Assembly (NCBI GenBank): GCA_037954235.1
Contig: JBBMOA010000046.1
Coordinates: 141,007 to 205,006, forward strand
Reading direction: 5' to 3'
DNA length: 64,000 nucleotides
Origin: Aulostomus chinensis
Lineage: Eukaryota > Chordata > Actinopteri > Syngnathiformes > Aulostomidae
Below, piece after piece: positions 63,714 through 64,000 of the stretch. Both the position numbers and the translations under genes were made by a program. Under the pieces are notes generated by a model, which worked only from the letters and a program-made list of their open reading frames with translations, did no database searches and had not been told where the DNA came from. Each line of letters opens with the position of its first letter. Position 1 is the first letter of the stretch.

Positions 63714-63734
63714 GTTTTCTCAGCGAGAGAAGGC
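63714..63734 (+). other. Short hairpin element around the conserved CpG (one per monomer)
   Basis: At p148-168 of the reference monomer, GTTTTCTC and GAGAAGGC flank a five-base loop AGCGA. As DNA the perfect core is TTCTC/GAGAA. As RNA the stem extends to eight pairs, counting two G-U wobbles. The loop holds the CpG kept in nearly every monomer. The domain markers GAGAGTAGG (p164 A to T) and GAGACAAGG (p163 G to C) both break this stem. Pairing this short could be chance, and no function is shown. Confidence 0.4.
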
Positions 63735-63940
63735 CAAAATGAACACTTCATGCAGAACTCCTGTATTTTGATGAAAACTCACTGAAATCAAGCTGTAACT
63801 TCAAGTTTATGCATCTTTCTATGCTTTCAGGTTGAAACTTGACTGAAAACTCACTTTGAACAAAAGTTATAGCATTTTTGCATCACAGGTCACAAATAGT
63901 GTTTTCTCAGCGAGAGAAGGCCAAAATGAACACTTCATGC

Positions 63941-64000
63941 AGAACTCCTGTATTTTGATGAAAACTCACTGAAATCAAGCTGTAACTTCAAGTTTATGCA
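63941..64000 (+). repeat. Partial monomer at the window edge
   Basis: These are the first 60 bases (p1-p60) of monomer 343, matching the consensus. The array is cut by the window, not ended, and the left edge likewise starts at full sequence, so neither array boundary is visible. Confidence 0.97.

Larger units (their letters stand above)
63567..63753 (+). repeat. Consensus-type monomer (reference copy)
   Basis: This copy matches the commonest base at every position I followed and serves as the numbering reference (p1 = 63567). Landmarks are AGAACTCCTG at p1-10, TGAAAACTCACT at p19-30 and again at p91-102, the palindrome ATGCAT at p56-61, CTTTGAACAAAAG at p101-113, a variable segment at p121-132 (here ATTTTTGTATCA), the site p147 (T here, C in others) and the CpG at p158-159. 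Most population variation sits at p19, p53-58, p91, p105/p108, p121-132, p147 and p163-164; the rest is nearly invariant. The phase is arbitrary because neither array end is in the window. Confidence 0.95.
1..64000 (+). repeat. 187-bp satellite DNA array, 342 complete monomers
   Basis: The whole window is a head-to-tail tandem array with a 187-bp period. Monomer starts (AGAACTCC) fall at 1, 188, 375 and so on to 63941, and I followed the phase through every small indel. The consensus has about 61 A, 35 C, 32 G and 59 T (36% GC). Neighbouring monomers usually differ at a few of the 187 positions. Each monomer has stop codons in all three frames on both strands, and 187 is not a multiple of three, so the array is not a protein repeat. 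No unique sequence, transposon or inversion interrupts it. Length, homogeneity and local higher-order structure fit a centromeric, pericentromeric or other heterochromatic eukaryotic satellite. The location is inferred, and I do not recognise the family. Confidence 0.99.
53095..64000 (+). repeat. Array domain 4: AAATTCACT / GGTTACAAA / TTCTTTGTCG monomers
   Basis: This stretch holds monomers 285-343. The first 20 or so are close to consensus. From 57209 onward, AAATTCACT (p98 C to T), GGTTACAAATAG, the A-at-p91 form with TTCTTTGTCG, ATACTGTTTT and TTTCCATGC recur in order. The AAATTCACT class starts at monomers 57209, 58518, 59453, 60388 and 61697, giving steps of 7, 5, 5 and 7 monomers. The left border is gradual and approximate. 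Confidence 0.75.

Noticed and set aside
1..64000. Open reading frames across the array
   Set aside because: Each monomer has stops in all frames of both strands (for example TGA at p19, p30 and p80, and complement stops at p35, p54 and p154). The 187-bp period also shifts frame at each step. Any short ORF is a by-product of the repeat.
1..64000. CRISPR array
   Set aside because: The repeat is contiguous with no unique spacers between short repeats, and the unit is 187 bp.
1..64000. CENP-B box
   Set aside because: I looked for the essential TTCG...A..CGGG core. TTCG occurs only as rare single variants (GCTTTCGATG, ACTTCGAAC) without the CGGG part.
1..64000. Telomeric or simple-sequence repeat, or transposon ends
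   Set aside because: No TTAGGG/TTTAGGG-type tracts, no long microsatellite, no terminal inverted repeats or target-site duplications appear anywhere in the phase-tracked array.
1..64000. A novel defence, biosynthetic or regulatory gene system
   Set aside because: The window contains no non-repeat sequence in which such a system could be encoded.

Overview
The window is one uninterrupted satellite DNA array. It holds 342 complete head-to-tail monomers, all in the same orientation, plus the first 60 bases of a 343rd. The monomer is 187 bp and about 36% GC. It starts (arbitrary phase) at AGAACTCCTG and ends at CACTTCATGC. By my count 330 of the 342 monomers are exactly 187 bp. I see no gene, RNA gene, transposon, simple-sequence tract or unique sequence anywhere, and no inversion of the array.

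Organism: a eukaryote, because tens of kilobases of a nucleosome-length tandem repeat with higher-order structure is typical of centromeric, pericentromeric or other heterochromatic satellites. I do not recognise the family and will not name a species. Variant sites look like CpG decaying to TpG or CpA, which fits a genome with cytosine methylation (vertebrate or plant), but this is only inference.

Layout, using positions inside the monomer (p1-p187). Domain 1 (about 1-11963) has CpG-rich monomers and markers such as GAGCAAAAG, CCTATATT and TTATTCAT. Domain 2 (about 11964-39259) has TTGAAGAAAA, GAGAGTAGG and TTTTAAAAAAAG. Domain 3 (about 39260-53094) has GAGACAAGG, AGTATATGC, AGTTTGTGC and TAGTATTTT. 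Domain 4 (about 53095-64000) has AAATTCACT, GGTTACAAA and TTCTTTGTCG. The sharpest border is the mosaic monomer at 39260-39445.

Within each domain, marker monomers recur at exact multiples of 187 bp (3, 5, 7, 8, 12, 13, 15, 17, 19, 23, 31, 39 monomers). These are nested local segmental duplications, not one fixed higher-order unit. The clearest is a 23-monomer block (28976-33276) repeated in tandem (33277-37577) with four differences that I could find in 4301 bp. The array therefore records recent unequal crossing-over, amplification and conversion. I found no encoded protein system.
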